Shown here: positions 17,527 to 27,790 of the stretch, in pieces
Layout: each line of letters opens with the position of its first letter
How positions within the stretch are numbered: position 1 is the stretch's first letter
NCBI GenBank assembly: GCA_036941025.1
Contig: JAYMNP010000001.1
Span: 2,812,501 to 2,876,500 of the forward strand
DNA: 64,000 nucleotides
Source of the DNA: Lachnospiraceae bacterium JLR.KK002
Lineage (GTDB): Bacteria > Bacillota > Clostridia > Lachnospirales > Lachnospiraceae
Reading direction: 5' to 3'
Translations under genes and position numbers: made by a program
Notes under the pieces: model-generated
Databases searched by the model: none
What the model was told of the DNA's origin: nothing
What the model saw: only the letters and a program-made list of their open reading frames with translations

Positions 17527-19341
17527 CTAACTGTTCTGTTCTGCAATCTTTTCCGCCAGCTCACTCAGATATACCCACCGCTCCATTTTCGCTTCCAATT
17601 CTGCTTCTGTCCGCTCCTTTTCCTCTGTGAGTTCCGACAGCCGCAGGGAATTGGTGGCATGTTTCATCATGTCGTCTTCCAGCTTTTCCAGCTTTTCTTC
17701 CAGTCCGGCCACTTCCTGCTCTATAACCTCATATTCCCTCTGTTCTTTATAGGTGAATTTCAGTTTTTTCTCTCCGTATTTCGGCTTTCCTTTCGACGTC
17801 TCTCTGGCCGCTTTCGCCGCTTTTCCTGCTCCGGCCGCCGGTTCCCCTCTGGAACACGTTTCTTTTCCGACATTAAGATAATCCAGGTAGCCTCCCTCAT
17901 ACTGCTGCAAATGGCCCTGTCCCTCAAATGCAAAAATTCTGGCAGCCACACGCTCCAGAAAATAGCGGTCATGGGACACGGCAATCACAATCCCTTCAAA
18001 GGAATCCAGATAATCCTCCAGTATGCTCAGTGTCTGTATATCCAAATCGTTGGTGGGCTCGTCCAGAATCAGCACATTGGGCGCTCCCATCAGCACCCGC
18101 AGCAGATACAGTCTTCTGCGTTCCCCTCCGGACAGTTTCCCCACCGGAGTCCACTGCATGGCGCCGTCGAACAGAAAACGCTCCATCATCATGGCCGCGC
18201 TGATTTTCCCGTCTCCGGTATCCACATAGTTCCCTGCTTCCCGTACATAGTCGATGGCCCGGATGTTTTCATCCATATGGGAATTATCCTGAGAAAAGTA
18301 ACCGATTCGAATGGTCTCCCCCTGCTCCACGCTGCCCTCATCCGGAACCACCTGTCCCAGAATCAGTTTCAGCAGAGTGGATTTCCCGCAGCCATTGGGC
18401 CCTATAATTCCAATCCGCTCTCCCTTCAGAAATATATAAGTAAAATCCTGAATTAATATCTGGTCTCCATATGATTTGGACAGTCCTTTGACCTCGATGG
18501 TCTTCTTCCCCATCCGGGTGGAGGCCGAAGACATCTCCACTCTTTTTTCCTCCGGCGGCCCGTCCTGAGCCAGCATGTCTTCAATCCGCTGAATATGGGC
18601 TTTCTGTTTGGTGGAACGGGCCCTTGCCCCTCTGGCCAGCCAGGCCAGTTCCTTTTTCAGGATACTTTTCCGTTTCCGCTGACTGGCCTGCTCCATATTC
18701 TGCCTCTGGATTTTCAACGCCACATAATCGGCATAATTCCCCGGATAGCTGTAAATATTTCCACGGTCCACCTCTACAATCCGGTCTGCAATCCCATCCA
18801 GAAAGTACCGGTCATGGGTTACCATCACCACAGCGCCCCGGAACCTTACAAGATAATCTTCCAGCCATCCGGCCATCTCGCTGTCCAGATGGTTGGTGGG
18901 CTCATCCAGAATCAGGATTTCCACCGGCTGCAGCAATACATTGACCAGAGCCACACGCTTTTTCTGTCCCCCGGACAGATGTTTTACCGGTTGCCTCACA
19001 TCGGAAAACCCAAGGCGGTGCAGCATGGATTTGGCCTCCCCTTCCATTCCCCCGTCCTGAACGTCCAGGCCTTTCAGGGCTGCCTGTAAAATACTGTCCG
19101 TGTCTTCCGGCACAGGCGTCTGCTCCAGGTAAGCTGTTTTCACATGGTTTCCCATAACAACAGCGCCCCCGTCCGGTTCCTCCACCCCTGCAATGAGTTT
19201 TAAAAGGGTGGATTTCCCCATACCGTTGACGCCGATTACTCCGACTTTTTCGCCTTCCTGAAGGCTGAAAGAAGCATCCTCCAGCAAAATCCGTTCTGCC
19301 GTATATGCTTTCCGCAAATGTTCCGCTGCTAATATATTCAT
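17527..19341 (-). CDS. ABC-F family ATPase (Uup/EttA-like)
   Basis: A 604-residue soluble protein with two ABC domains and no membrane segments. Domain 1 has Walker A GVNGMGKSTLLKL and signature LSGGQKKRVALV; domain 2 has GPNGCGKSTLLKL and LSGGERRRLYLL. The linker contains a charged helical P-site tRNA interaction region (KRKSILKKELAWLARGARAR), and the C-terminus is a coiled coil (residues 520-600), the Uup-type layout. ABC-F proteins act on the ribosome. A resistance role is possible but nothing here indicates it. Confidence 0.92.
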   Translation of the reverse strand: MNILAAEHLRKAYTAERILLEDASFSLQEGEKVGVIGVNGMGKSTLLKLIAGVEEPDGGAVVMGNHVKTAYLEQTPVPEDTDSILQAALKGLDVQDGGMEGEAKSMLHRLGFSDVRQPVKHLSGGQKKRVALVNVLLQPVEILILDEPTNHLDSEMAGWLEDYLVRFRGAVVMVTHDRYFLDGIADRIVEVDRGNIYSYPGNYADYVALKIQRQNMEQASQRKRKSILKKELAWLARGARARSTKQKAHIQRIEDMLAQDGPPEEKRVEMSSASTRMGKKTIEVKGLSKSYGDQILIQDFTYIFLKGERIGIIGPNGCGKSTLLKLILGQVVPDEGSVEQGETIRIGYFSQDNSHMDENIRAIDYVREAGNYVDTGDGKISAAMMMERFLFDGAMQWTPVGKLSGGERRRLYLLRVLMGAPNVLILDEPTNDLDIQTLSILEDYLDSFEGIVIAVSHDRYFLERVAARIFAFEGQGHLQQYEGGYLDYLNVGKETCSRGEPAAGAGKAAKAARETSKGKPKYGEKKLKFTYKEQREYEVIEQEVAGLEEKLEKLEDDMMKHATNSLRLSELTEEKERTEAELEAKMERWVYLSELAEKIAEQNS

Positions 19342-19383
19342 GATTCTATCCTCACCATACTGTTCTGTCTGCCGACGGGCAGC

Positions 19384-20586
19384 CTAAATCTCCCTGCACA
19401 CCTGAAATATATAGAATTTCAGGTAATAAGATTCTTCTGCCGCCCACAAAATGGGATGATCCGGCCCCTGAGTTCTGAATTCCACCTGCCGCAGGCGCCT
19501 GTGCACATTGTCCGCCGCCTGGCGGATAGTTCTGGCAAAGAGCTCCGCGTCCATAAAATGGGAACAGGAGCAGGTGGCCAGATATCCTCCGTCTTTCACC
19601 AGCTTCATGGCCCGAAGATTGATTTCCCGGTACCCTTTCACTGCATTTTTTATGGAATTTCTGGATTTGGTAAAGGCAGGCGGGTCCAGAATCACCACGT
19701 CAAAGGTTTCTCCCCGGCGCTCCAGCTCCGGCAGCAGCTCAAACACATCCGCACAGGTGAATTTCACCCGATCAGACAGCCCGTTCAGAACCGCATTTTC
19801 CTGCGCCTGGGTTACTGCAAGGCGGGAGGCGTCCACTCCCAGCACCGAATCTGCCCCGGCAATCCCGGCGTTTAATGCAAAAGAACCCGTATGGGTAAAA
19901 CAGTCCAGTACTTTTGCATGGACGCACAGAGGCTGAATAGCCTTCCGGTTGTATTTCTGGTCCAGGAAAAATCCTGTTTTCTGCCCGTCTTTCACATCCA
20001 CCAGATAATGGACGCCGTTTTCCACAATTTCCACTTTTGTGTCAAATTCCGGCCCCAGAAAGCCTTTCTGCAGCTCCATGCCTTCCTGTCTGCGCACCTT
20101 TGCGTCGCTGCGCTCATAAACGCCCCGAATCCGGACGCCGTCCTCTGCCATGCATTCTTTCAAATCCTCTATAATTTCCTCTTTGAACCGGTCAATGCCC
20201 AGGGCCAGGGACTGTACCACCAGAACATCCGAGAATTTATCCACCACCAGCCCCGGCAGCCAGTCGGCCTCTCCGAAAATCAGCCGGCAGGAACTGGTAT
20301 CCACCGTTTTCTTCCGGTATTCCCAGGCATTCCTGACCCGCCTTTTTATAAAATCTGCATTTATTTTCTGCTCTTTATCCCGTGACATCATGCGTATGCT
20401 GATTTTGGATTTGGGATTGAGGAACCCTTTTCCCATGGGATAACCGTCAAAATCATGGACGGATACCACATCTCCGTCTGCAACATCTCCTTCCACTGAT
20501 GCAATCTCATTGTCATAAATCCAGAGTCCGCCGGATTTTATGGTTCTCCCTGCGCCCTTTTTCAGCGTAACAACTGCTTCTTCCAT
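19384..20586 (-). CDS. Class I rRNA (cytosine-C5) methyltransferase, RlmI-like
   Basis: A 400-residue protein with an N-terminal PUA domain (LKKGAGRTIKSGGLWIYDNE) and a Rossmann methyltransferase domain: VLDCFTHTGSFALNAG (SAM site), VLGVDASRLAV and the catalytic loop VILDPPAFTKSR. The length and order match RlmI, which methylates 23S rRNA at a cytosine. It sits between the trp operon and the ABC-F gene and shares a strand with both. Confidence 0.9.
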   Translation of the reverse strand: MEEAVVTLKKGAGRTIKSGGLWIYDNEIASVEGDVADGDVVSVHDFDGYPMGKGFLNPKSKISIRMMSRDKEQKINADFIKRRVRNAWEYRKKTVDTSSCRLIFGEADWLPGLVVDKFSDVLVVQSLALGIDRFKEEIIEDLKECMAEDGVRIRGVYERSDAKVRRQEGMELQKGFLGPEFDTKVEIVENGVHYLVDVKDGQKTGFFLDQKYNRKAIQPLCVHAKVLDCFTHTGSFALNAGIAGADSVLGVDASRLAVTQAQENAVLNGLSDRVKFTCADVFELLPELERRGETFDVVILDPPAFTKSRNSIKNAVKGYREINLRAMKLVKDGGYLATCSCSHFMDAELFARTIRQAADNVHRRLRQVEFRTQGPDHPILWAAEESYYLKFYIFQVCREI

Positions 20587-20698
20587 TCTGCCTGACCTCT
20601 CCTGACTGTGAATTTTCCGTAACAGTACAGGCTATGGCTGAACTGCTACAATTTTTCTGCCTTTTTCAGTATTATACCATTAATTCATACCATTTCAT

Positions 20699-20734
20699 AG
20701 ATAATTGCAAAACTTAACAGTTTTGCAATTATCT
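20699..20734. terminator. Perfect hairpin after the trp operon
   Basis: AGATAATTGCAAAACT and its exact complement (16 bp) flank TAAC, just downstream of trpD. No U-run follows on the minus strand, so it may stop transcription weakly or protect the mRNA 3' end. Confidence 0.5.
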
Positions 20735-20743
20735 AATGCCATT

Positions 20744-21766
20744 TCAGGCCGCTGAGGGTTCATTGGATATTTTCACAAGTTCTTCCAGAATGTGATACGC
20801 TTTTCCGGAATCTATGGATTCTGCCGCCATAACGATTCCTTCTTTTATGGTTGCGGCTCTGCCGCCTGCGCACAGTGCGGCTCCTGCGTTCAGCAGCACA
20901 ATCTCCCGGCGGGCGCCCCGTTCTTCCCCTTTGAGAATGGCGGTGGTAATTCTGGCATTCTGCGCCCCGTTTCCGCCCTGCAGTTCCTCCAGAGAGGCCT
21001 CTTTCAGGCCGAATTCCTCCGGTGTTACCTGACGGGTTGTCACCTTTCCTTCGCTGATTTCGGAAACCGTGGTTTTCCCGGTCAGGGTAAATTCGTCCAT
21101 ATGGTCCTCACCGCTCACCACATATCCCCTTACCACACCCAGCCGACTCAGAACCTTTGCCACCATGTCTGTCAGAGCAGGGTCATATACCCCTACCACC
21201 ATGAATTTCGCATCCGAAGGATTGGCCAGAGGCCCCAGAATATTAAATACGGAACGGATTCCCATTTCTGTCCTGGCCTGCCCCACATATTTCATGGATT
21301 TATTAAAATTCTGGGCAAACATAAATCCAATGCCTGCCTCCTCCACACATCTGGTTACCACCTGAGGTTCCGCCATGATGTTGACTCCCAGCGCTTCCAG
21401 TACATCGCCGGCGCCGCTTTTGCTGGAAATGGAACGGTTTCCGTGTTTTGCAATGGGAAGTCCTGCCCCTGCCGCCACAAATGCCGCTGTCGTGGACACA
21501 TTAAAAGTAAAGGTCCTGTCTCCTCCGGTTCCCACCAGATCCAGATAATTCTCCACCTTCGGAGCGATATGCTCTGCTTTCTCCTTTAATACTGCCGCAA
21601 ATCCCGTTAATTCTTCCAGGGTTTCTCCTTTCATGCGAAGGGCTGTGAGAAATGCGCCCAGCTGAGCCTGGCCTGCCTCTCCGCTTAACATAATGTTCAT
21701 GACTCTTTTTGCTTCTTCCTCTGTTAAATTCTGTCCGTCTACCACTTTCTGAATCGCTTCTTTCAT
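20744..21766 (-). CDS. trpD: Anthranilate phosphoribosyltransferase
   Basis: A 340-residue TrpD that transfers the phosphoribosyl group from PRPP to anthranilate. Visible motifs are the PRPP loop DLVGTGGDRTFTFNVST, KHGNRSISSKSGAGDVLEALG and RSVFNILGPLANP. It is unfused to trpG. It is the last gene of the operon here, 57 bp after trpA, whereas the usual place is between trpG and trpC. Confidence 0.96.
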   Translation of the reverse strand: MKEAIQKVVDGQNLTEEEAKRVMNIMLSGEAGQAQLGAFLTALRMKGETLEELTGFAAVLKEKAEHIAPKVENYLDLVGTGGDRTFTFNVSTTAAFVAAGAGLPIAKHGNRSISSKSGAGDVLEALGVNIMAEPQVVTRCVEEAGIGFMFAQNFNKSMKYVGQARTEMGIRSVFNILGPLANPSDAKFMVVGVYDPALTDMVAKVLSRLGVVRGYVVSGEDHMDEFTLTGKTTVSEISEGKVTTRQVTPEEFGLKEASLEELQGGNGAQNARITTAILKGEERGARREIVLLNAGAALCAGGRAATIKEGIVMAAESIDSGKAYHILEELVKISNEPSAA

Positions 21767-21823
21767 ATTTCCAACCTCTTTTCCAAATCTGAACCACAGG
21801 AATTATTACACTTCTTATATTTA

Positions 21824-22621
21824 TTACAATGCATTTAACTGCTGCCGGAAGGTACGGCAGTACGCCCCGGCTTTTTCCGGCGAATAGCCATATTCCTCCA
21901 TCAGGCTGATAAAATGCGAACCTACGATGGCACCGTCAATGATATCCTTCATGGGCGCCACGTCTTCTGCACTGCGAATCCCGAATCCCATCATCACGGG
22001 AATTCCGGAAACTGCCTTTACTGCGGAAAGGTAACGGATGATTTCCCGGTGAAATGCTCCGCTCTGGCCTGTTACGCCCATGCCTGACACACAGTATACA
22101 AATCCCCTGGCATTCTCCAGAATATGGGGAACACGGGACGCTGACACTGGCGATACAAGCTGTATCAGTATGGGGGCATGTTCCGGTTCCAGCGCATGTT
22201 TCAGTTCCTCCTGTTCCTCCAGGGGCAAATCCGGTACAATCACACCGTCCACACCGCACCGCACGCATTCTGACACAAAATGTTCCAGTCCGCAATGAAA
22301 AATGGTATTATAGTACAGCATGAAAATAATGGGGATTTCCACGCCCTCTGCCCGGATTTCCTGCATCATTTCAAATACTTTTTTCAGGCTGACGCCCTGC
22401 TGAATGGCTTTGCAGGAAGCGTTCTGAATCACCGGCCCGTCTGCCACCGGGTCGGAAAAGGGAATCCCCAGCTCCAGGATATCCGTGCCTGCCTTCTCCT
22501 GTGTTCTTATCAGTTCTTTGCATCCTGCAAAATCCGGAAGCCCTGCGGTCATATACGTAATAAATGCCTTTTCCTGCCGGCTTTCCAGCTGTTCCATTTT
22601 CTGTTCAATTCTGTTTTTCAT
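21824..22621 (-). CDS. trpA: Tryptophan synthase alpha chain
   Basis: A 265-residue TIM-barrel that cleaves indole-3-glycerol phosphate. [18 protein letters not shown] holds the catalytic Glu region, and [11 protein letters not shown] and [13 protein letters not shown] hold loops 2 and 6. Its start overlaps the trpB stop by four bases (ATGA), matching the obligate alpha-beta complex. Confidence 0.96.
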   Translation of the reverse strand: MKNRIEQKMEQLESRQEKAFITYMTAGLPDFAGCKELIRTQEKAGTDILELGIPFSDPVADGPVIQNASCKAIQQGVSLKKVFEMMQEIRAEGVEIPIIFMLYYNTIFHCGLEHFVSECVRCGVDGVIVPDLPLEEQEELKHALEPEHAPILIQLVSPVSASRVPHILENARGFVYCVSGMGVTGQSGAFHREIIRYLSAVKAVSGIPVMMGFGIRSAEDVAPMKDIIDGAIVGSHFISLMEEYGYSPEKAGAYCRTFRQQLNAL

Positions 22622-23808
22622 TTTCCTGCTCCTTTCCTGTAATCTGCTACTGTCTGAACGTCCTTATCTCCCCGGCCGGAAAGACATATCAGCATAATGT
22701 CGTCTTTCTTCATATTTTCTGCCTGCTTTCTGGCATATGCCAGGGCATGGGCGCTCTCGATGGCGGGAATAATCCCTTCCAGCCTGCAAAGCTCCTGCAG
22801 TGCGTCCATGGCTTCCGTATCCGTGACTGACACGTATTCCACCCTTCCCGTATCCCGCAGATATGCGTGTTCCGGCCCCACGCCCGGATAATCCAGTCCG
22901 GCGGAAATGGAATAGGCAAGCTGTATATTTCCGTCTTCATTCTGCAGCAGATAAGATTTCATGCCATGAAGGGTTCCCGGCTGTCCCAATGCCATGGCAC
23001 TGGCGTGTCTGCCTGTTTCAATTCCAAGCCCCGCGGCTTCCACGCCAACCAGATGAACGGAAGTATCCTCCAGAAATTCTGCAAACATCCCGATAGAATT
23101 GGAGCCGCCGCCCACACATGCCAGCACCGTATCCGGCAGTCTGCCTTCCGCTTCCAGAATCTGCCTTCTGGCTTCCTGGCTGATGACCCGCTGAAATTCC
23201 TTTACCATTTTGGGATAGGGGTACGGGCCCACGGCAGAGCCTATTACATAAAAGGTGTCTTCCGCTGTTTTGGACCAGGTACGGATAGCCTCGTTGGTGG
23301 CGTCTTTGAGGGTTTTGCTTCCGGAGGTAACTTCCACCACCCTGGCGCCCAGCAGTTCCATGCGCAATACATTTAATGCCTGTCGCCGGATATCTTCCGC
23401 CCCCATATACACGGTACATTCCATACCCACCAGTGCTGCTCCCGTGGCGGCAGCCACTCCATGCTGCCCGGCCCCGGTCTCGGCAATCACTTTCTTTTTG
23501 CCCATCCGTCTGGCCAGAAGAATCTGTCCGATTACATTATTGATTTTGTGTGCTCCCGTATGGTTCAAATCCTCCCGTTTCAGATAAATTTTTGTACCGT
23601 ATTTCTCACTCAGGCGTTTTGCATAATAAAGGGGTGTTTCCCTTCCCACATACTGTTTTAAATAATACCGGTATTCTTCCAGAAATTTTTCATCCCGGAT
23701 GGCTTCCTCAAAAGCTGCTTCCAGTTCTTCCAGCGTATTCATCAGTGATTCCGACACATACTGTCCGCCATATGCTCCGTAATATCTCTTATCTGCGTTA
23801 TGTTCCAT
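22618..23808 (-). CDS. trpB: Tryptophan synthase beta chain
   Basis: A 396-residue PLP enzyme that condenses indole with serine. The PLP lysine is in [31 protein letters not shown] and [12 protein letters not shown] bind the cofactor phosphate. Length and sequence fit the TrpB1 type that pairs with TrpA. It overlaps trpF by 11 bp. Confidence 0.97.
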   Translation of the reverse strand: MEHNADKRYYGAYGGQYVSESLMNTLEELEAAFEEAIRDEKFLEEYRYYLKQYVGRETPLYYAKRLSEKYGTKIYLKREDLNHTGAHKINNVIGQILLARRMGKKKVIAETGAGQHGVAAATGAALVGMECTVYMGAEDIRRQALNVLRMELLGARVVEVTSGSKTLKDATNEAIRTWSKTAEDTFYVIGSAVGPYPYPKMVKEFQRVISQEARRQILEAEGRLPDTVLACVGGGSNSIGMFAEFLEDTSVHLVGVEAAGLGIETGRHASAMALGQPGTLHGMKSYLLQNEDGNIQLAYSISAGLDYPGVGPEHAYLRDTGRVEYVSVTDTEAMDALQELCRLEGIIPAIESAHALAYARKQAENMKKDDIMLICLSGRGDKDVQTVADYRKGAGK

Positions 23809-24463
23809 ATTCCTGCCCTCTCACTTCTTTTATAAAATCAAAAATTAATTTTCTGTCTTTTCTTCTTATTTCCTGATTATCCGAACTTCTCCGGAAGCTG
23901 CTTTCCACACCGGAGCTCACATCCGCCACATCGGGATGAAACCGCCGGATTCCCTCTCCCACATTCCGGCAGGAAAGGCCTCCGGCCAGTACGAATGTTT
24001 TGCCGTGAAAATACCGCTCTTTCCATTCCCGCCCATTCCGGCAGTTCTGCCAGTCAAAGGGGATTCCGCCCCCTGCCTGCCCGGCGTCCGCCACATAACC
24101 GATTATGTTCTCATGATGTTCCAGACGCTCCAGTTCCCGGATATTTTTCAGGTTACAGGCGCGCCAGATGGGAATCCGGGACTGCTCCGGCAGCTCCGGA
24201 TGCATCTTTCCGTGTATCTGTAAAATATTAAATCCTGCCTGTTCCAGTTCCTGGCATAAGCTCCGTTCGGGACTGACCACCACCGCCACCTGCCGGATTT
24301 CCGGGGACAGCTCCTTCCTGATATTTTCGGCCTGAGCAATGGTTACGCTCCGTTTGCTTTTCTCATAAAAGACGAATCCTGCGTAATCTGCCTTCGATTC
24401 ATTCAAAAATCCGGCTTCCTCCGTTCTGGTAAGACCGCAGATTTTTATTTTCGGTAATTTCAT
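23798..24463 (-). CDS. trpF: Phosphoribosylanthranilate isomerase
   Basis: A 221-residue TIM-barrel that performs the Amadori rearrangement. [13 protein letters not shown] holds the catalytic Cys, [13 protein letters not shown] the substrate loop, and [12 protein letters not shown] plus [10 protein letters not shown] the phosphate site with the catalytic Asp. It is a separate gene, not fused to trpC. Confidence 0.95.
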   Translation of the reverse strand: MKLPKIKICGLTRTEEAGFLNESKADYAGFVFYEKSKRSVTIAQAENIRKELSPEIRQVAVVVSPERSLCQELEQAGFNILQIHGKMHPELPEQSRIPIWRACNLKNIRELERLEHHENIIGYVADAGQAGGGIPFDWQNCRNGREWKERYFHGKTFVLAGGLSCRNVGEGIRRFHPDVADVSSGVESSFRRSSDNQEIRRKDRKLIFDFIKEVRGQEYGT

Positions 24464-24507
24464 GCTCTCACCTGCCTCTTCATTTCACGGAATGCCTCAT
24501 GTTCTCT

Positions 24508-25284
24508 TTATTCCAGAGATTTCCAGTGTAACGCCAGCTCCCTGGGATGCTCCGACTCCATAAAGGCCCGGCCAATGAGAAATGCGTCCGCCCCGCATTT
24601 TTTCAGGAATTTCACATCCTCATCCGTGACAATTCCGCTCTCTGCCACCAGAATTTTCCCTTTGGGAACCATAGGAGCCAGCCGTTCCGTAGTATCCAGG
24701 CGAATGGTAAAATCCTGCAAATCCCGGTTGTTTACACCAACGATTTTTGCATCCAGCTTCAGGGCCCGTTCCATTTCCCGCTCATTGTGGGTTTCCACCA
24801 GAACGTCCATGCCAAGCTCCCCGGCCAGCCCGTAAAATTCCTTCAACTGAACGTCATCCAGAATGGCGGCAATCAGCAGAACTGCGTCTGCTCCGATGGC
24901 TCTGGCTTCATAAAACTGGTATGAATCAATCATAAAGTCTTTGCGCAGAATGGGCAGAGGCGTTATACTTCGGATTTCCTCCAGATACTGTGCATTTCCC
25001 AGAAAGTAATTTTCCTCTGTGAGACAGGAAACAGCGTCCGCCGATTCGTTATATGCTCCGATTCGCTCCGTCAGAGTCCCTTTGCTGTCTATGACGCCCA
25101 GGCTGGGGGACGCCTTCTTAAATTCTCCGATGATGGATATTCCCGGCCGGGCCAGCGCGTCCCGGAAGCTGATGCACGCCCTGGAACAGGTTTCTGCCCG
25201 CCTGCGCATTTCCGTCTCGCTGATGCGGGATTTCTGCTCCAAAAGCCGCTGTTTTTTATCTGCCACTATTTTGTCTAAAATCAT
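24508..25284 (-). CDS. trpC: Indole-3-glycerol phosphate synthase
   Basis: A 258-residue TIM-barrel enzyme. IIGEFKKASPSLGVI contains the catalytic lysine, LRKDFMIDSYQFYEARAIGA the substrate contacts, and VGVNNRDLQDF and VAESGIVTDEDV the phosphate site. It follows trpG by one base and precedes trpF by 44 bp. Confidence 0.96.
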   Translation of the reverse strand: MILDKIVADKKQRLLEQKSRISETEMRRRAETCSRACISFRDALARPGISIIGEFKKASPSLGVIDSKGTLTERIGAYNESADAVSCLTEENYFLGNAQYLEEIRSITPLPILRKDFMIDSYQFYEARAIGADAVLLIAAILDDVQLKEFYGLAGELGMDVLVETHNEREMERALKLDAKIVGVNNRDLQDFTIRLDTTERLAPMVPKGKILVAESGIVTDEDVKFLKKCGADAFLIGRAFMESEHPRELALHWKSLE

Positions 25285-25285
25285 T

Positions 25286-25855
25286 TCAAATCACTCCATT
25301 CACAAAATTATCAATCATCCGCTTTCCATGTTCCGTATAAACAGACTCCGGATGGAACTGCAATCCCACCACCGGATATTCCCGGTGGGCCATGGCCATC
25401 AGTTCTCCGTCTGCCGTTCTGGCCAGCACTTTAAGGCATTCCGGCAAGGTTGCTTCCTGCACAGCCAGAGAATGATATCTGGCCGCCCGGACAGGAGAAT
25501 CAATGCCTGTAAATATTCCTGTTTTACTGTGATAAATCAGAGACTGTTTTCCATGAAACAACTCCTTTGCATAAGTGACGGTCCCTCCCAGTGCCTCTCC
25601 GATACACTGGTGCCCCAGGCATATGCCCAGAATGGGAAGTTCCGTCAGAAATTCTTTTACCACATCCATACAGATTCCGGCGTCTCCGGGACTTTTGGGA
25701 CCAGGAGACAGTACGATTTTTTCCGGTCTTAATTCCCGGATATCTTTTATCGTAATTTTATCATTGCGCACAACCTTAATATCCTGTGTAAAAGTCCCCA
25801 TATACTGATACAGGTTGTAAGTAAAGGAATCATAATTGTCAATCAGCAGTATCAT
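25286..25855 (-). CDS. trpG: Anthranilate synthase glutamine amidotransferase subunit
   Basis: A 189-residue class I amidotransferase: DNYDSFTYNLYQY at the start, LGICLGHQCIGEA with the nucleophile Cys, and VGLQFHPESVYTEHG with the catalytic His-Glu pair. It supplies ammonia to TrpE. Its start overlaps the trpE stop by four bases. Confidence 0.95.
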   Translation of the reverse strand: MILLIDNYDSFTYNLYQYMGTFTQDIKVVRNDKITIKDIRELRPEKIVLSPGPKSPGDAGICMDVVKEFLTELPILGICLGHQCIGEALGGTVTYAKELFHGKQSLIYHSKTGIFTGIDSPVRAARYHSLAVQEATLPECLKVLARTADGELMAMAHREYPVVGLQFHPESVYTEHGKRMIDNFVNGVI

Positions 25856-27264
25856 AAATTTTCCTCCTCCACTAATGTCCGGGCCAGCGCCATCACCTTA
25901 TTGCAGCATTCCCGGTATTCCAGTTCCGGCCGGGAATCGGCCACAATTCCGGCTCCCGCCTGCAGGTATACTTTATTCCCCTTTTTTATCATGGTTCTTA
26001 TGGTAATACAGAAGTCCATATCTCCGCTGAAATCCAGATAGCCTGTGGCCCCTCCATACAGGCCTCTGCGGTTCTCTTCCAGTTCCTCAATAATTTCCAT
26101 GGCCCGAATCTTCGGTGCGCCGCTTAACGTACCTGCCGGAAGGAAGGAGGCTGCCAAATCCACAGGATGAAATCTGCCTTTCTTCCGGCCTTCCACCATG
26201 GATACCAGGTGCATGACATGGGAATAATTCCGCACCTCCATAAACTGTGTCACCTTCACCGTGCCGAACTGAGCTATTTTTCCCATATCGTTTCTGGCCA
26301 GATCCACCAGCATCACATGTTCGGCGCGCTCTTTTTCATCATTTAGCAGTTCCTGTTTTAAGAACTCATCTTCTTCCCGGTCTTTCCCGCGTTTTCTGGT
26401 TCCTGCTATGGGACAGGTAAATACTTTTCCGCCCTGCTGTTTTACAATCATTTCCGGGGAACTTCCGATTACTTCAAACGCCCCGAAATTAAAATAATAA
26501 AGATAAGGCGACGGATTCAGTTCCCGCAGTTCTTTGTACAAATCAAAACCTTCCCGGCCCGTCTCCAGAGTCCACCTCTGAGACAGCACGGTCTGAAAAA
26601 TATGGCCTTCCCGGATGTAGTTTTTTATCTTTTCCACTTTTTTGCAGTATTCTTCCAGCGTATCGGATTTCCCAATGATTTTTCCGTCATGGACAACGGA
26701 AACCGCTTCCTGCTCCTGTTTGCCGGAATCCCGCGCCCGTGCAATCAATGCGTCTGCTTCCTGCAGGGACTGCCGCTTTCCATCCTCGCTGTCCTCTCCC
26801 AGCACAATGGCTGTCAGAGTTTCCGCCTCATGGTCCATCAGTATAAATTTTGTCATCAGCATCATCTGTATCGTCTCTATCCCGATTTCGTCCGGATTTT
26901 CGTCCGGCAGTTTCTCGGTGTATTTCACAAAGTCATACCCCAGGTTTCCTACCAGGCCGCCGCTGAATTTCAGCCCATCCTCATCTTTTCTGATTTCAAA
27001 CTGACTGTAATATTCTTTCAGCAGCTCCAGCGGATTGCCTTCCCTCACTTCTTCCCCCTGACCGGTGCGGATAACCAGCGCCTCTCCCCTGGAGGTAATG
27101 ATTTCTTCCGGCTCCACGCCAAACAATGTATATCTGTCATAATTTTTGTCATAACTCTCCAGTAAAAATCCTCTGCGCTTTCCTGCCAGATTTTCATACA
27201 TGGCAATGGCCGTTTCACTGACTATACTGACGGTACGCTGATATACTCTTAAAATACGTTTCAT
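25852..27264 (-). CDS. trpE: Anthranilate synthase component I
   Basis: A 470-residue chorismate-utilising enzyme. The Trp feedback element LLES (RGFLLESYDKNYD) is present near residue 36. Catalytic motifs are FTCPIAGTRKRGKD, EHVMLVDLARNDMGK and GTLSGAPKIRAMEIIEELE. First gene of the operon, behind the T-box leader. Confidence 0.96.
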   Translation of the reverse strand: MKRILRVYQRTVSIVSETAIAMYENLAGKRRGFLLESYDKNYDRYTLFGVEPEEIITSRGEALVIRTGQGEEVREGNPLELLKEYYSQFEIRKDEDGLKFSGGLVGNLGYDFVKYTEKLPDENPDEIGIETIQMMLMTKFILMDHEAETLTAIVLGEDSEDGKRQSLQEADALIARARDSGKQEQEAVSVVHDGKIIGKSDTLEEYCKKVEKIKNYIREGHIFQTVLSQRWTLETGREGFDLYKELRELNPSPYLYYFNFGAFEVIGSSPEMIVKQQGGKVFTCPIAGTRKRGKDREEDEFLKQELLNDEKERAEHVMLVDLARNDMGKIAQFGTVKVTQFMEVRNYSHVMHLVSMVEGRKKGRFHPVDLAASFLPAGTLSGAPKIRAMEIIEELEENRRGLYGGATGYLDFSGDMDFCITIRTMIKKGNKVYLQAGAGIVADSRPELEYRECCNKVMALARTLVEEENL

Positions 27265-27293
27265 ATCTTCTCTCCTTTTTATTGAAAAAGAAT

Positions 27294-27430
27294 GCGCTGT
27301 GCAATTCTCCGCGCACGAGCGGATTGCGCAGCAATAAACTTCTTCTCCGCGAGCTGCGCATAATTGTTGTTCTCTTATAGGAAATTCATATACTTTAACA
27401 CTTCACAGTAACACGTCATTTCCTGTAAGG
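27294..27430. repeat. Dispersed intergenic repeat, copy 2
   Basis: Matches 6696-6835 over most of its length (GCGCACGAGCGGATTGC, CTCCGCGAGCTGCGCAT, TTCTCTTATAGGAAAT, CATATACTTTAACACTTCAC, ATTTCCTGTAAG). It lies between the T-box terminator and trpE, so it is part of the trp mRNA leader. The 5' edge shares AAAAAGAATG…CTGTGCA…TTCTCCGC with 42361-42390. Confidence 0.65.
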
Positions 27431-27431
27431 T

Positions 27432-27784
27432 AAAAAAAGTCCCTGGTAAAAGTTTTCACTTTTACCAGGGACGATAACAACCGCGGTGCCACCCTGCTTC
27501 ATCATAGAATAAAAAAACAGATACTTCCAATCAGAAATATCCGCCACTAATTCTATAATCTCAATCCGATACACATGATATCTTACCTCTGTAACGTGAG
27601 GACACGGCTTCCGCTACTCTGCCTGTTTCCATGCTGTCACAGAACTGGCATTTCGCTTTGCATCTTACAAATCCATTCCCATAAAAATTTCCTGTTATCT
27701 TCCACCAGCCGATAACTCTCTGTGAGGACGATTTCAATGGTACTACTTTTGCTCATTGATTTTATGTCTGATTCAATTTTGATT
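27432..27784 (-). promoter_or_regulatory. T-box leader sensing tRNA-Trp
   Basis: An mRNA leader upstream of trpE on the minus strand. The T-box AGGGTGGCACCGCGG is at 27481-27495, next to a competing terminator at 27439-27472 (14-bp stem with a U-run at 27432-27438). Stem I shows AGAGAG and GGCTGGTG, then a GAA-TGG-A specifier loop with TGG at 27673-27675. The T-box bulge UGGC would pair with the GCCA end of tRNA-Trp. Uncharged tRNA-Trp should stabilise the antiterminator and turn the operon on. Confidence 0.92.
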
Positions 27785-27790
27785 GTAGAT

